Source of the DNA: Koleobacter methoxysyntrophicus | GTDB taxonomy: Bacteria; Bacillota; Thermosediminibacteria; Koleobacterales; Koleobacteraceae | DNA: 64,000 nucleotides | Reading direction: 5' to 3' | Assembly (NCBI RefSeq): GCF_017301615.1 | Contig: NZ_CP059066.1 | Coordinates: forward strand, 248,001-312,000 | Shown here: positions 8,121-16,173 of the stretch, one piece after another | Layout of the letters: every line of letters starts with the position of its first letter | Numbering within the stretch: the first letter of the stretch is position 1 | Translations under genes and position numbers: made by a program | The notes under the pieces: generated by a model | What the model saw: the letters and a program-made list of their open reading frames with translations, nothing else | The model's database searches: none | Told to the model about the DNA's origin: nothing

Positions 8121-8546
8121 TTACACATATTTAGTTCTCAGTCCTTTCATATAATCATCGTAAAATTTTTTCAATGTAATTCCATAATCCCCGTAAATGT
8201 TAAAAACTTTCTCCTTAAAATCTGCAAGAGCTATTTCATCTCTACAATATAGAAGCTCTCCTGTATATAATACCTGATGACAGATATCTATTGGGGCTTT
8301 GTTTAAGTTAACCAGATCAATGTCGTCTCGCATGAAAATCTGGCTGATGTCGGATTCAATCTTGAGCTCTTCAAAAAGTGAAGGGCTATTTCTGAATAAT
8401 ACTGCCAGGTCAATATCACTGCTAACACATTCATCATTGGTACCATAAGATCCAAATATATATAATGCCAAAATATTTTCATTTTGTCCAATATATTTTT
8501 TTAATTCTTTAATTTGTGTTTTTATATCGTCAAGATTCCTTTTCAA
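8121..8546 (-). CDS. MntA-like nucleotidyltransferase, without HepT partner
   Basis: The 141-residue protein carries the minimal nucleotidyltransferase motif GSX10DXD: G32-S33, then D44-I-D46 (FGSYGTNDECVSSDIDLAV), and a third acidic stretch MRDDIDLVNL. This matches MntA antitoxins, which inactivate HepT (HEPN) ribonucleases by adding AMP groups. The start is TTG at 8546, backed by AAAGGAGG 8 bases upstream. MntA genes normally sit next to hepT (DUF86); none is seen on either side, only an AbrB/RelE pair downstream and repeat debris upstream. It is thus an orphan, perhaps left behind after loss of the toxin, or acting on a HepT encoded elsewhere. Confidence 0.78.
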   Translation of the reverse strand: MKRNLDDIKTQIKELKKYIGQNENILALYIFGSYGTNDECVSSDIDLAVLFRNSPSLFEELKIESDISQIFMRDDIDLVNLNKAPIDICHQVLYTGELLYCRDEIALADFKEKVFNIYGDYGITLKKFYDDYMKGLRTKYV

Positions 8547-8633
8547 CTGATTAAACCTCCTTTTTTTATCCGCAAGTTTTTCATCTGACCTTTTTTTTAG
8601 AAACTCATCAGTCTTTCTGTATCCTTACTATTC

Positions 8634-8762
8634 CTTTTTCCCCTATTTTTATCTATTCCTATATCACTATATTCACGGTTTTATAAATTCCGCCGTCCTC
8701 TGAATCAGCAGTGCTGTATATTCCCCTTTTAGCATTTTCCCTTTCACCGCATTTTTAAGCCA
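8634..8762. repeat. Direct repeat, left copy, flanking the defence island
   Basis: These 129 bases match 16046-16173 in the same orientation with only about five differences that I can count (including one extra C). The shared unit includes TCTATTCCTATATCACTATA and the coding end of the TPEYWLKNAVKGKM cassette. The two copies bracket the OLD gene and the Lamassu-like operon (8877-15913), so recombination between them could delete or carry the 7.4-kb block. Confidence 0.8.
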
Positions 8763-8813
8763 GTATTCCGGGGTATTGATAATGCCCCTTTCATGCAGCA
8801 CCGCAACTGCCTT
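8673..8813 (-). pseudogene. Truncated copy of the TPEYWLKNAVKGKM cassette
   Basis: The minus strand reads KAVAVLHERGIINTPEYWLK then NAVKGKMLKGEYTALLIQRT and ends FIKP. This is the C-terminal half of the protein at 6013-6252, cut off at 8813 where homology ends abruptly. It has no start codon or ribosome site of its own. It lies immediately downstream of the OLD-type gene. In 8547-8633 and 8814-8876 I see nothing else. Confidence 0.6.
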
Positions 8814-8876
8814 AGAATGCAGCATCTCTCTGTAAGGCATTTGATAGTTAACTACAATATTCTAAACTTTAAAAAT

Positions 8877-10475
8877 CTATTTGTACAATTCTAATACCTC
8901 AGCTATTTGTTCAATAAATTCCGGCTTATAATCAGACTCTTCTGAAATAATCTTTGCTTTTAAAGGTTTGCTCCCTTCAATTTTTGATTCCTTGTCTTCA
9001 TAGTCTGAAAACTCGCTTCTCATATATATTTCAAAATCTTTCCCAAAGTAACCATACTTTTTAGTTTTATCTATGACAAATGCACTATCATTAAAATCCA
9101 TCTCCTCTTCATCAAAACCAAAAGTATTTGCCAGATCAGAATTATCTCCTTTTGACCTATCTGCATCAAATAAACAAAAACAATTATATCCATAAGCTCT
9201 AAAAAGTCTATAATTCCTAGTTATTTGGTTTTTTCCTCTACAATTCACAATCTCCACACCATTTTTATCTAAATCATATCCACAATTCAAAAAATAATTT
9301 GGCAATGCAAACAATTCTGTTTCACCTTCAACAAGTATTATTTTCTTTGCAAAAAGACCTTTCAATTGATCGTAAAAAGTATTTGTTTTATAAAATTCTA
9401 ATATCGTTTCTGGTGAAGTCTTGTTTTTATTTGCCCTAAGTTTTAAACAAATTTCAGCAAAAGATGTAGCATCATGCTGTACTATTTTTGTAATATTATT
9501 TTCCTTATAAACTTTTATAAAGCCTTCTAAATTTTCAATATCCAAAAATTCAGGTGAATGAGTCGTAATTACCACTTGTATCCCACTTCTGCAAATTTTT
9601 TTAATGTTTTTAGCTAACCAACGTTGTGCAATCGGATGTAGATGAACTTCTGGTTCCTCAATTCCCAAAATAAAATTTTCTCCTGTAAATGTTTCTGCAT
9701 AAGCTTTTGCAAATGACATCAATAGTATTTGTTGTTCCCCAGTGCCAAATTCTTCAAAGGACCTAATATTATTTCCTTCTTTAGCGGTAACTCTAAGGGA
9801 CTTAAAATAATTATTAGGGTCATATGCAGATAAATCCAATTCTAATTTATGTTCAAATCCTTCAATATTTTCCTCAAATGCCTCTTGGAGTCTTTCATAA
9901 AAGTATTGATATTCATCTACTGATTCAAATGTTTTTTTAATATCCTGAAATAGTTCGTCTAATTCCTCTTTTTTAGAATCTACCAAAGCTTCGTGCATTT
10001 TTTTTGCCATCTTACTTAATAAACTATATTGGCTGAAATAGCTGAGTTGCCTCGTTATATCCCGTGTAGCATCTATTGAAATAAATTGTATTTTTCTCCT
10101 ATCATCATTAGACAAATAAATTTTGTTTCCATCTTCATCATGATAAAGATTTTCTCCTTTTGCCGGATAGTTAGTCGTAAAACTTATTTTATTCAATGGT
10201 GATTTATAACGACTTCCAGAATAATAATTTCCATCGAATTCCGCCTCGAAAGTTATATGTGGGTATCTTTCTTTATCTCTAAGATAATAATCACTATCTA
10301 AAAATTCTATATTAGGAGTATATCTTTCTCCTAAAAAATATTCTAGTGCCCTAAAAATATTTGATTTTCCTGCATTATTTGGTCCAAAAAGTGCAACAGG
10401 TTTATTTAAAGGAAAATCTATTATTATATTTTCTATAGATCTGAAATTTTTAATTGTAAATCTCTTTAAGCGCAT
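8877..10475 (-). CDS. OLD-family ATPase with TOPRIM nuclease domain
   Basis: The protein of about 532 residues joins an ABC-type ATPase to a TOPRIM domain. Visible motifs: Walker A GPNNAGKS near residue 31-38, signature-like FGTGEQQILLMSFAKA, Walker B ILGIEEPEVHLHP, switch ITTHSPEFLD, then TOPRIM KIILVEGETELFALP and CLFDADRSKGDNSD. OLD proteins cut DNA and act in phage defence (P2 Old, GajA). Its usual partners, such as a UvrD-like helicase (Gabija), reverse transcriptase or PARIS AriB, are absent, so it is best seen as a stand-alone (class 1) OLD. I chose ATG 10475 over GTG 10484 because AAGGTG lies six bases before it. It is flanked by repeat debris and a truncated MBL gene. Confidence 0.88.
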   Translation of the reverse strand: MRLKRFTIKNFRSIENIIIDFPLNKPVALFGPNNAGKSNIFRALEYFLGERYTPNIEFLDSDYYLRDKERYPHITFEAEFDGNYYSGSRYKSPLNKISFTTNYPAKGENLYHDEDGNKIYLSNDDRRKIQFISIDATRDITRQLSYFSQYSLLSKMAKKMHEALVDSKKEELDELFQDIKKTFESVDEYQYFYERLQEAFEENIEGFEHKLELDLSAYDPNNYFKSLRVTAKEGNNIRSFEEFGTGEQQILLMSFAKAYAETFTGENFILGIEEPEVHLHPIAQRWLAKNIKKICRSGIQVVITTHSPEFLDIENLEGFIKVYKENNITKIVQHDATSFAEICLKLRANKNKTSPETILEFYKTNTFYDQLKGLFAKKIILVEGETELFALPNYFLNCGYDLDKNGVEIVNCRGKNQITRNYRLFRAYGYNCFCLFDADRSKGDNSDLANTFGFDEEEMDFNDSAFVIDKTKKYGYFGKDFEIYMRSEFSDYEDKESKIEGSKPLKAKIISEESDYKPEFIEQIAEVLELYK

Positions 10476-10554
10476 GTATATCACCTTATGCCTCTTTGTA
10501 CTATTTTATAATAAACAAAAGCTCCTTAGCAGCCTCCTTCAATCAATATCCTTT

Positions 10555-10941
10555 TTAAATACTGTAAAAGAAATCCATTGAAAAGCATTTGATTTCATTT
10601 GCTATTATAAGTTTTTTATTCTTTGTAATATCGCAGCACACTTCATTTGAAGGATGCTTATTATTTAGAATACCCGCTGAAATAACCCAAAATTTGCTAT
10701 TTGGAGTATCATTCAACAACTTATCATTCCAATTATATTCTGACCCATGATGTGGAACCTGGCCTACTAAAACATTATTTAAATAATTTTTGTAATGTTT
10801 TTTTATTTCTTCATATCTTACGTTAAGGTTTACATCACCAGTTAAAAACTGTCCCACCTGATTAACATCCTCGCTATGGGGTATAAATATAGACCCATTT
10901 TCACAACATCTACAGCAATAACTATAAGCACAACTCCCCAA
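10555..10941 (-). pseudogene. C-terminal fragment of a ComEC-like metallo-beta-lactamase-fold protein
   Basis: The open frame keeps FLTGDVNLN, VLVGQVPHHGSEYNW and a C-terminal WVISAGILNNKHPSNEV, typical of the last third of ComEC/Rec2-type metallo-beta-lactamase-fold proteins. The first metal-binding motif (HxHxDH) would lie further N-terminal and is missing, and the first 25 residues (CAYSYCCRCCENGS) look like read-through of unrelated sequence from a TTG. It is therefore a broken gene. MBL-fold proteins of this sort often accompany defence genes. In 10942-11041 I see nothing else. Confidence 0.6.
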
Positions 10942-11041
10942 GCACCTACAAAAGCTTGAAAAGCGAGATAAATCAAGCTTCAGCTATATTGTATTCACAG
11001 CTGTATCTTCGTTGAGACAGGAATCCTGTTCCTAACACCGT

Positions 11042-13309
11042 TTAATATAACTTTTTACACACAGCATCAAGTATATGTGCAAATTTCTTCCTGCTTTCTA
11101 CGGATACTCCCAATCCGGGGATAGCTTTTCTTTGTTCTATCTTCGGCCCATCAGACTGGGTCCAATCAACGAAATTCAAAATTCGCAGTTCATTACCCTC
11201 CGGCGGGATTAAAAAGTCAAGGAGGCGGTTTGTCAGGTCTTCGTGGTGGCTAACAATAAAGACCTGGCGTCTGGCAGAAGCCTCCGCCTCCCCCGGCGCA
11301 TAAGCAATTTGTCTGAGAAGTGCAGCAGTTCGCGGAAGCTGGGCCATATCGAAGGCAGTAGTTACATCATCAAAGGCTATAATGTTATGTCCGATATATT
11401 TATTGAATGAATAGTTAAAACCGAGTAATATAGCAAGACCCAATTGGGCTTTTTGACCGGTTGAAAATGCTTTAAGAGGACGACCATCAGCCGCATAAAC
11501 CTGCAAAATATTACTATCTGTTTTTGTTCTCCCTTTTCGCTTGATTTCAAAGCGGACGGGACAGATACCTTCTACAATCCGAAAGCGATTCAGAATCTCG
11601 TTTGTCGTTTCCCCTAATCTCTTAAGATCTTTATCTCGTGGAAGAAGTGCTCTGCTCAACACCGAACTCTTGCCTGTTTCCGTCTTCAAAGTTTCGGAAA
11701 TTTTATCTATATACTTCTTCACCTTGAGATAACTTTTGTTTTGCTGCAGGGCAAATATCCTACGCTCATCGAGCTTTTCTACTTGAATCCACTGAAGTAC
11801 CGCCTCTTGAACGCTATTTATTGTAGTCAGAAGCTTACTTCTTTGAATTGCAAAAGCCGATATCCTTTCTTTTACAGCAGAAGAAGGTATCGGACCCGTA
11901 CTATTCACAAAGTCTTTTAATTCGGAATCCAATCCAGTTTGCTCCAGCAAATCAAAGAATTCTTTGGATTTCTTAAAAATCATACTCTGTTTTTCCATTT
12001 CCTCCTGCCCTTCAACAAACCTTCGCTGAAGCTCAAAACGCTTTTGCTCGACCCTTGATTGCCAGCCTTCAAGCAGTTCGGCTAGCTTACCAGGTTCATC
12101 TGTCACAACCTTCTTGAGCCAATCGGTAAGCGCTGAAGGTGGTCTAATATCCTTACCGACTTCGGGTATATCTAGCCAAACCTTTCCCTGGTCCCGTAAA
12201 GCCTTTAAGACTCCCTCCAGATCCGGCCCATCAGGGTTATCGAAGTGCCGTTCCAGCTTTTCGAACAAAGTTAGCTGCTTTCTCAATTCTTGAACTTCTT
12301 TGTATAAAATGTTTATTTCTTTTTCTTTTTCCCGCCAAGTAGAAGGAGGAAATATTTCAGCAGCATCATCAGGTATAGCATTTAAAAGCGACCCAAGCTT
12401 CTCGCTCTTATTGGCTTTTTTATTTATTACTCGTTTCCGCAACTTATCTAGAGCTTCTTTTATAAGGTCTAACGCAATCAAAGGCTTCTCATCTGTAATA
12501 TCCTGCATTCTGCTGGACGTAAACACAGATAAACATTCCCCCACAAAACCCCTCAGCTCATTTTTCCACCTCGCCCGCAGATTATTTGAATCTTTTAGAA
12601 ATAACCGGTTCTCACTCAATTCGGGGAGTTCAATCTTCAGATCCGCCTTTACTATTTTCACTAATTCATTCCATACCTCTCTAAAAGCAACTACCGCATC
12701 CTTTCTTTTTTCATTGATATCACTCTCATCAGGAAGGTCCTTCTGAGCAAAACTTTTCAATATACTGTCAGATTCCGTCTTCCACTTATTCTGTGCCTGT
12801 TTCACGGCATCTTGGGCAATCGATACATTTTTAGGTTGCGGGTTGAGAAATTCTAAAAGTTTAATCTGTGCACCTTCCTCTTCAAAGAGTTTGCTTAAAA
12901 GATCCTGATAATAAAAACTGCAGCGTGCAGCCAACTCTTCGTAATTATCGAAATTTTCCTCAACCCATGGGCTTCTTAGAGGTGAGATCACAGGCTTTTT
13001 CTTTAAATCCTCGCTAACAGTCACCCTCACTGTATCGCTCTTATCGTCACTATATTCAACTACTGCCTCAACATAAACCTCATTATGGTTTTCCCCATTG
13101 CACGAAGATAAAGGTAACCTTTCTTCATAATAGTATCGGTTCAGTAAAAGGCAGAGCGCATCGATAAAGCTCGTTTTCCCGAAACCGTTAGGACCCGTAA
13201 GCAGCACAATATCAGCGTCGGTATTTAATTCAATCGGGGTAGTGTTTACAAATCCCCTAAACCTGCAGAGTTTTAGTGACTTTATACGTAATACACGTTT
13301 ACTGTTCAC
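11042..13309 (-). CDS. lmuB: SMC-like ATPase, LmuB-type subunit of a Lamassu system
   Basis: The 755-residue protein has an SMC/RecN-like architecture: Walker A TGPNGFGKTSF (G39-T46) at the N-terminus, a central helical coiled-coil region (about 300-560) and C-terminal signature FSTGQKAQLGLAILLG (about 612-627), Walker B NIIAFDDVTTAFD (about 638-650) and H-loop FIVSHHEDL. No CxxC zinc hook is visible in the middle. The Walker B ends in DD where most relatives have DE. In Lamassu systems LmuB senses abnormal DNA ends and releases the LmuA effector. The GTG start overlaps the upstream gene by 11 bases, with GGGGGAGAG just before it. It is the third gene of the operon. Confidence 0.85.
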   Translation of the reverse strand: MNSKRVLRIKSLKLCRFRGFVNTTPIELNTDADIVLLTGPNGFGKTSFIDALCLLLNRYYYEERLPLSSCNGENHNEVYVEAVVEYSDDKSDTVRVTVSEDLKKKPVISPLRSPWVEENFDNYEELAARCSFYYQDLLSKLFEEEGAQIKLLEFLNPQPKNVSIAQDAVKQAQNKWKTESDSILKSFAQKDLPDESDINEKRKDAVVAFREVWNELVKIVKADLKIELPELSENRLFLKDSNNLRARWKNELRGFVGECLSVFTSSRMQDITDEKPLIALDLIKEALDKLRKRVINKKANKSEKLGSLLNAIPDDAAEIFPPSTWREKEKEINILYKEVQELRKQLTLFEKLERHFDNPDGPDLEGVLKALRDQGKVWLDIPEVGKDIRPPSALTDWLKKVVTDEPGKLAELLEGWQSRVEQKRFELQRRFVEGQEEMEKQSMIFKKSKEFFDLLEQTGLDSELKDFVNSTGPIPSSAVKERISAFAIQRSKLLTTINSVQEAVLQWIQVEKLDERRIFALQQNKSYLKVKKYIDKISETLKTETGKSSVLSRALLPRDKDLKRLGETTNEILNRFRIVEGICPVRFEIKRKGRTKTDSNILQVYAADGRPLKAFSTGQKAQLGLAILLGFNYSFNKYIGHNIIAFDDVTTAFDMAQLPRTAALLRQIAYAPGEAEASARRQVFIVSHHEDLTNRLLDFLIPPEGNELRILNFVDWTQSDGPKIEQRKAIPGLGVSVESRKKFAHILDAVCKKLY

Positions 13310-13952
13310 TATTCTCTCCCCCTACCATGAGCCTATGCGTGTCTTCAATCCGCTCTTCTAACCAATTTTGAACGGGCTCTTTGTCTCCCTTATCCAAAAC
13401 TTGTGCTATAGCATCCAGCAAACTTGTATGTTCTTCTGAAGTCTGCATGGATCGTTTCTCGCTTTGAAAACTATTAATGATGGCTTTAATATTCCGAGGT
13501 TTAAGTTCTATCTGCGGCCATGCTGTAGAGGCTGCTCCCAGCATTTTTCGAATAACCTCCTCAACATCTTTATTTTTATCCCCTTTTTCAGTTAAAACAA
13601 TAATTGAAAAATCTCCTCGATGCCAATCCTGATCTGCAGTCAACTGGTTTAATTTAGTTTCAATTTCAGCATTTGCTTCCTTGGGAACATTGATCAAACA
13701 CATTACCGGGATTACAAAACCCAACTCTTCAGCTCGAGCCGATAAAAAACGCAAAAGACGGCCAAGACACTGTTTTAATGTTTCAGTTTCTGGAATACTG
13801 CTTTCCCATGAAAGGTAAACAGCTAGAGCCACTTCTGAAAGATAAATATCCTGTAAGGTAAAACCTAAGTTTTTACAACCTATATAATCCATTAATATTT
13901 CTAATTCGACGTCGAGCTTCCATTCATTCAAGTTTTGGAATGTATCCACCAT
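13299..13952 (-). CDS. lmuC: LmuC-like small subunit of a Lamassu system
   Basis: This protein of about 217 residues has no motif I can name. Its size, helical, acidic character and position between a SIR2 effector gene and an SMC-like ATPase gene match LmuC, the adaptor subunit of Lamassu systems. The preferred start is ATG 13952 (AGAGGTG six bases upstream) rather than GTG 13961. The upstream gene ends at 13970, and the stop codon here overlaps the start of the LmuB-like gene, so the three genes form one transcript. The assignment rests mainly on gene order. Confidence 0.7.
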   Translation of the reverse strand: MVDTFQNLNEWKLDVELEILMDYIGCKNLGFTLQDIYLSEVALAVYLSWESSIPETETLKQCLGRLLRFLSARAEELGFVIPVMCLINVPKEANAEIETKLNQLTADQDWHRGDFSIIVLTEKGDKNKDVEEVIRKMLGAASTAWPQIELKPRNIKAIINSFQSEKRSMQTSEEHTSLLDAIAQVLDKGDKEPVQNWLEERIEDTHRLMVGGENSEQ

Positions 13953-13969
13953 TTTGGTCACCTCTCAAG

Positions 13970-15913
13970 CTATAATGGTTCCGACCTGTGGCGCACACGG
14001 TGACGCCCCTTATCAGTCAATAAAAAATAATCCCTAAGTTTTTCACAAAATGTTTTCTTTGCTTCCGGAACATTAGGAGCTTGTCCCAATAATTGCAAAA
14101 ATGAAATCTGGTAAACTGTAATTACTTTTGAGTTATCATTTTTCTCGTTAACCAACTTCACCCTGCGTTTACTCGGCTTCCAATCATTGAGAACTATCTG
14201 TATGATTACATTAATTTCCTTATCTTTATTCCATGTAATTTCTTCAGGTAATTGGTTTGCCGCATCTCTATTTACGATATAGACCCCAATATTTTTGAGA
14301 GGATTAAATATAAAGGACGCATCAACACATAGGCCAAGAGGAGCCTGTTCGCTGATCCTGTCATTTAATACTTGCCAGAAAACATTATGTTCAGAGATAT
14401 TATGCTTATATAAACCGTTCAATAAGTAGATTAACATTAAAACAGCTAAAAATAGCGCTGAATTTTCATTAAGAGTAGAATACCAGCCCTCCTTTACCTC
14501 TGATGAGGGAATTGCACGCACCCCTTTCAGCCATCTCATCAGAGGAAGGACCCTGTTGTTCCCTTCTTTTAAGTCAAGCATTTCCGGAAAACGTCCAAAG
14601 ATGAATTCCGGTTTATCTTCTGAAGCAAACCAGTCGAGGACTTCGATCATAAGTGCAGTGGCACAAGGTAATGATGACATTAGAAAAGTTTCGACAGAAT
14701 CGTCGTTCCAACATTTTTTCCGCAGAAGCCGCCAAAAAGCTGATTGGAAAATACGCTTCCAGAATATATCGGCTTTCAGTTTCTGCTTATTTGAATCAGA
14801 TTTTGAATCAAAGAACTTAATATCTGAACCGAGAAAGGAATTTGCATTCAGGTCTTTCGGGTTAATCGGCGTATTAGAGGAATGAGCAAAGGCATGCAGA
14901 ATTTGTGCTTGACTAAAGCTAAGCTCTTTTTTATAAGCAGCTATAAAAGGTGCGTTCGGCTTGAGCCAAACTTCGTTGTTGTTATCCTGATCAGGCTGAG
15001 TGTTATCCCGCTCCTGTAAAGCGAACTCCTCACAGACCTGCATAGCCGTAAAGCGCACCTGGGGTTCATCACTGCCAAAGCCAGAAAAAAGGAGGGTACG
15101 TGAACGCATACGATCGCGGAAAAGATCCCTTGCCCAGCTGCGATGCCGCCAGTCCTGCAGGTCTCTTTCGGTCAAAAGAATACTTCTACATTTACATTGT
15201 TTATCCTTATGGTGCTTTTCCCTTGAAGGCAGTTTTCCAGCACAGCCGTTTATTTTATAAATTCTTAAACACCGCCGAGGCTTTCGGCCATTTGTAAATC
15301 TTCTCGCCGCCTTAGCACTATATTCTGAAAGGGTATCTATTACCAAAGCAGGAAAATCTTCCTTCTCAGATAAATATTCCTTTTCCAATGAATATTCCAG
15401 CCCAAAAGTATTGCAATAAGCCTTTTCTAAACAGGTATCATAATTAGTTGTAATCACTTCATCTATTAGCCCTTCCCGTGCAAGAAATGCAATGTAATAG
15501 TGAGCATCAGTAGGTTCTAAATTTTTAAATTCAGGAATCTCTAAAATGTCGTAGATAAGCTCGAACCTTCCACACGTTTCGCTCTTACGATCTTTTGAAC
15601 ATGACCACTCCCAAAGCTCGCAGACTTTATCGAACGACATCTTGTTGTCGCCCTTATTGTTTTCGTTCTTACTTTTATCATTAGATATTGCTTTTTTAAC
15701 CAGACACGACCGGCATTTTTCTTTATTTATGCATTTTTTTTTCAAATTTTCAAAAACGCGATTCAACATTTCACTTGTTTTCGCTATGTTCTTTATTCTT
15801 CGATGTTCAGCTTCTGCGGAAACTCCTGCACCTATAAATGGCACAACCATTCCTTCGAGTAACCTTTTGATCAACCGGTCAAATACTAGTTTGGGTTCTC
15901 TTTCCACAGCCAT
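13970..15913 (-). CDS. lmuA: SIR2-domain effector, LmuA-type (Lamassu-Sir2)
   Basis: The N-terminal 300 residues show a SIR2-like fold: GMVVPFIGAGVSAEAE (about residues 19-34), DEVITTNYDTCLEKAY (about 150-165), and a late TLLFSGFGSDEPQVRF (about 272-288). SIR2 domains of defence systems destroy NAD+. Two cysteine-rich inserts (CINKEKCRSC near residue 60; CAGKL...KQCKC near 225-245) may bind metal. The position of the usual K-x-HG catalytic His reads YKINGCAG here. The remaining 350 residues are helical and unrecognised. A GGGGGGG ribosome site precedes the ATG, and the gene leads the lmuA-lmuC-lmuB operon. In Lamassu the effector is held inactive until LmuB detects invading DNA. Confidence 0.82.
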   Translation of the reverse strand: MAVEREPKLVFDRLIKRLLEGMVVPFIGAGVSAEAEHRRIKNIAKTSEMLNRVFENLKKKCINKEKCRSCLVKKAISNDKSKNENNKGDNKMSFDKVCELWEWSCSKDRKSETCGRFELIYDILEIPEFKNLEPTDAHYYIAFLAREGLIDEVITTNYDTCLEKAYCNTFGLEYSLEKEYLSEKEDFPALVIDTLSEYSAKAARRFTNGRKPRRCLRIYKINGCAGKLPSREKHHKDKQCKCRSILLTERDLQDWRHRSWARDLFRDRMRSRTLLFSGFGSDEPQVRFTAMQVCEEFALQERDNTQPDQDNNNEVWLKPNAPFIAAYKKELSFSQAQILHAFAHSSNTPINPKDLNANSFLGSDIKFFDSKSDSNKQKLKADIFWKRIFQSAFWRLLRKKCWNDDSVETFLMSSLPCATALMIEVLDWFASEDKPEFIFGRFPEMLDLKEGNNRVLPLMRWLKGVRAIPSSEVKEGWYSTLNENSALFLAVLMLIYLLNGLYKHNISEHNVFWQVLNDRISEQAPLGLCVDASFIFNPLKNIGVYIVNRDAANQLPEEITWNKDKEINVIIQIVLNDWKPSKRRVKLVNEKNDNSKVITVYQISFLQLLGQAPNVPEAKKTFCEKLRDYFLLTDKGRHRVRHRSEPL

Positions 15914-15934
15914 TTTTATGCCCCCCCATATTAA

Positions 15935-15963
15935 ATTCTACCATATCATGAATTAAAAACCAA
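15935..15963 (-). promoter_or_regulatory. Likely sigma-A-type promoter of the Lamassu operon
   Basis: On the minus strand TTGGTT (15963-15958) and TAGAAT (15940-15935) are 17 bases apart and end 22 bases before the ATG at 15913. The match is 4 of 6 and 5 of 6 to consensus. A transcription start would fall close to the ribosome site, leaving a short leader. Confidence 0.5.
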
Positions 15964-16017
15964 TTAATAAATTAAGAAAATTTAAGCGGCGTTATATTTA
16001 CATAAACTAATATAAAA

Positions 16018-16043
16018 AAGCATCCAGATTTATATGGATGCTT
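16018..16043. terminator. Hairpin terminator upstream of the Lamassu operon
   Basis: AAGCATCC pairs with GGATGCTT around a 10-base loop, with an A-run on the left and a pyrimidine-rich tract on the right, so it can work in both directions. It insulates the Lamassu operon promoter from the IS element side. Confidence 0.6.
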
Positions 16044-16045
16044 TA

Positions 16046-16173
16046 CTTTTTCCCTATTTTTGTCTATTCCTATATCACTATATTCACGGTTCTATAAATT
16101 CTGCCGTCCTCTGAATCAGCAGTGCTGCATATTCCCCTTTTAGCATTTTCCCTTTCACCGCATTTTTAAGCCA
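16046..16173. repeat. Direct repeat, right copy, flanking the defence island
   Basis: This is the same-orientation partner of 8634-8762. It ends exactly at 16173/16174, where the inverted repeat of the IS1634-type element begins, so the element cut the cassette here. Confidence 0.8.
16084..16173 (-). pseudogene. C-terminal cassette fragment left of the IS element
   Basis: The minus strand reads WLKNAVKGKMLKGEYAALLI then QRTAEFIEP and stop at 16084. It is the C-terminal third of the protein at 6013-6252. The IS element begins directly after it, and on the element's other side (18061-18245) lies the N-terminal part of an amidase. This raises the possibility that both pieces came from one gene. 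Confidence 0.6.

Noticed and set aside
8877-10475. Gabija (GajA) assignment for the OLD gene
   Set aside because: No UvrD-like GajB gene is present on either side, so a complete Gabija system is not supported.
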